Made by a program: the position numbers and the translations under genes
Notes under the pieces: generated by a model
Databases searched by the model: none
Seen by the model: the letters and a program-made list of their open reading frames with translations, nothing else
What the model was told of the DNA's origin: nothing
Shown here: positions 63,869 through 64,000 of the stretch, one piece after another
Numbering within the stretch: the stretch's first letter is position 1
Layout of the letters: the number at the start of each line of letters is the position of its first letter
Source: Sedimentibacter hydroxybenzoicus DSM 7310
GTDB taxonomy: Bacteria; Bacillota; Clostridia; Tissierellales; Sedimentibacteraceae
Direction: 5' to 3'
Assembly (NCBI RefSeq): GCF_013403245.1
Contig: NZ_JACBNQ010000010.1
Span: 53,401-117,400, forward strand
DNA: 64,000 nt

Positions 63869-64000
63869 ATGATAAAAAAAGGTGAATGGGTACTAATACA
63901 CAGAAATGTTTTAGAGCCATCGCAAAGAGCACCGCAAGTACCAGATGATACAAAACAAGTACCATTGGAAATGTGGATAAAAGGATACTTGCAGGAAGAT
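63869..64000 (+). CDS. ortA: 2-amino-4-oxopentanoate thiolase alpha subunit, partial
   Basis: 44 codons to the window edge. VLEPSQRAPQVPDDTKQVPL is characteristic of OrtA, the small subunit that with OrtB cleaves 2-amino-4-oxopentanoate with CoA to alanine and acetyl-CoA in anaerobic ornithine fermentation. AAGGAAG precedes the ATG. The rest of the ornithine genes should follow outside the window. Confidence 0.85.
   Translation, partial: MIKKGEWVLIHRNVLEPSQRAPQVPDDTKQVPLEMWIKGYLQED

Noticed and set aside
1..64000. CRISPR array, tRNA, rRNA or insertion sequence
   Set aside because: No regularly spaced repeats, no cloverleaf or rRNA-like segments and no transposase or integrase motifs were seen by eye; a weak tRNA could be missed without a covariance search.

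Overview
The window is AT-rich, tightly packed, almost entirely plus-strand DNA with strong GGAGG-type ribosome binding sites. It looks like a chromosomal stretch of an anaerobic, amino-acid-fermenting Clostridia (Sedimentibacter/Acetoanaerobium-like; inference). The best taxonomic hint is at the right end: a sigma-54 regulatory pair, an NhaC-type antiporter and the start of ortA, the alpha subunit of 2-amino-4-oxopentanoate thiolase of ornithine fermentation. I saw no rRNA, tRNA, CRISPR array, transposase or integrase.

Region 1 (1-10433) is a surface-polysaccharide operon: two GT2 and one GT4 glycosyltransferases, an EpsG-like polymerase, a ferredoxin/F420-dehydrogenase-like protein, a putative alpha/alpha-barrel protein, a Wzx-type flippase, a UDP-glucuronate epimerase-like enzyme and a UDP-glucose dehydrogenase. 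It would make, polymerise and export a uronic-acid-containing glycan.

Region 2 (about 10.5-58.7 kb) is a large defence and accessory island. It holds a STAND/TPR NTPase; a KAP NTPase; two almost identical AAA-ATPase + DUF4276 (TOPRIM-like) cassettes about 9.1 kb apart; a PaeR7I/XhoI-like restriction-modification pair whose nuclease is frameshifted; two Schlafen AlbA_2-type regulators; a protein with a HEPN-type RNxxxH motif next to a NACHT NTPase with pentapeptide repeats; a third ATPase whose TOPRIM partner is cut short; and a large N6-adenine methylase plus PD-(D/E)XK protein directly upstream of a complete Wadjet operon in the order jetD-jetA-jetB-jetC. After these come SatD/DUF3307, an NYN/OST-HTH protein, an Fpg-type glycosylase and an AbiH protein with a zinc-ribbon N-terminus.

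The island is full of decayed partial copies of genes that also occur intact in the window (ugd, AbiH, DUF3307, NYN, the minus-strand helical gene, a piece of the HAD gene) and of a dgt gene present only as two fragments 27 kb apart. Several have internal deletions, one clearly between short direct repeats. Perfect GAAC-N4-GTTC sequences (Gram-positive LexA/DinR box core) lie just upstream of the -35 elements of both DNA methylase operons, so both R-M-like modules, and perhaps Wadjet, may be SOS-linked.

Region 3 (58.8-64.0 kb) is a metabolic locus: a periplasmic-binding-domain sensor kinase, an NtrC-family activator, a clear -24/-12 promoter, an NhaC antiporter, and ortA running off the end.
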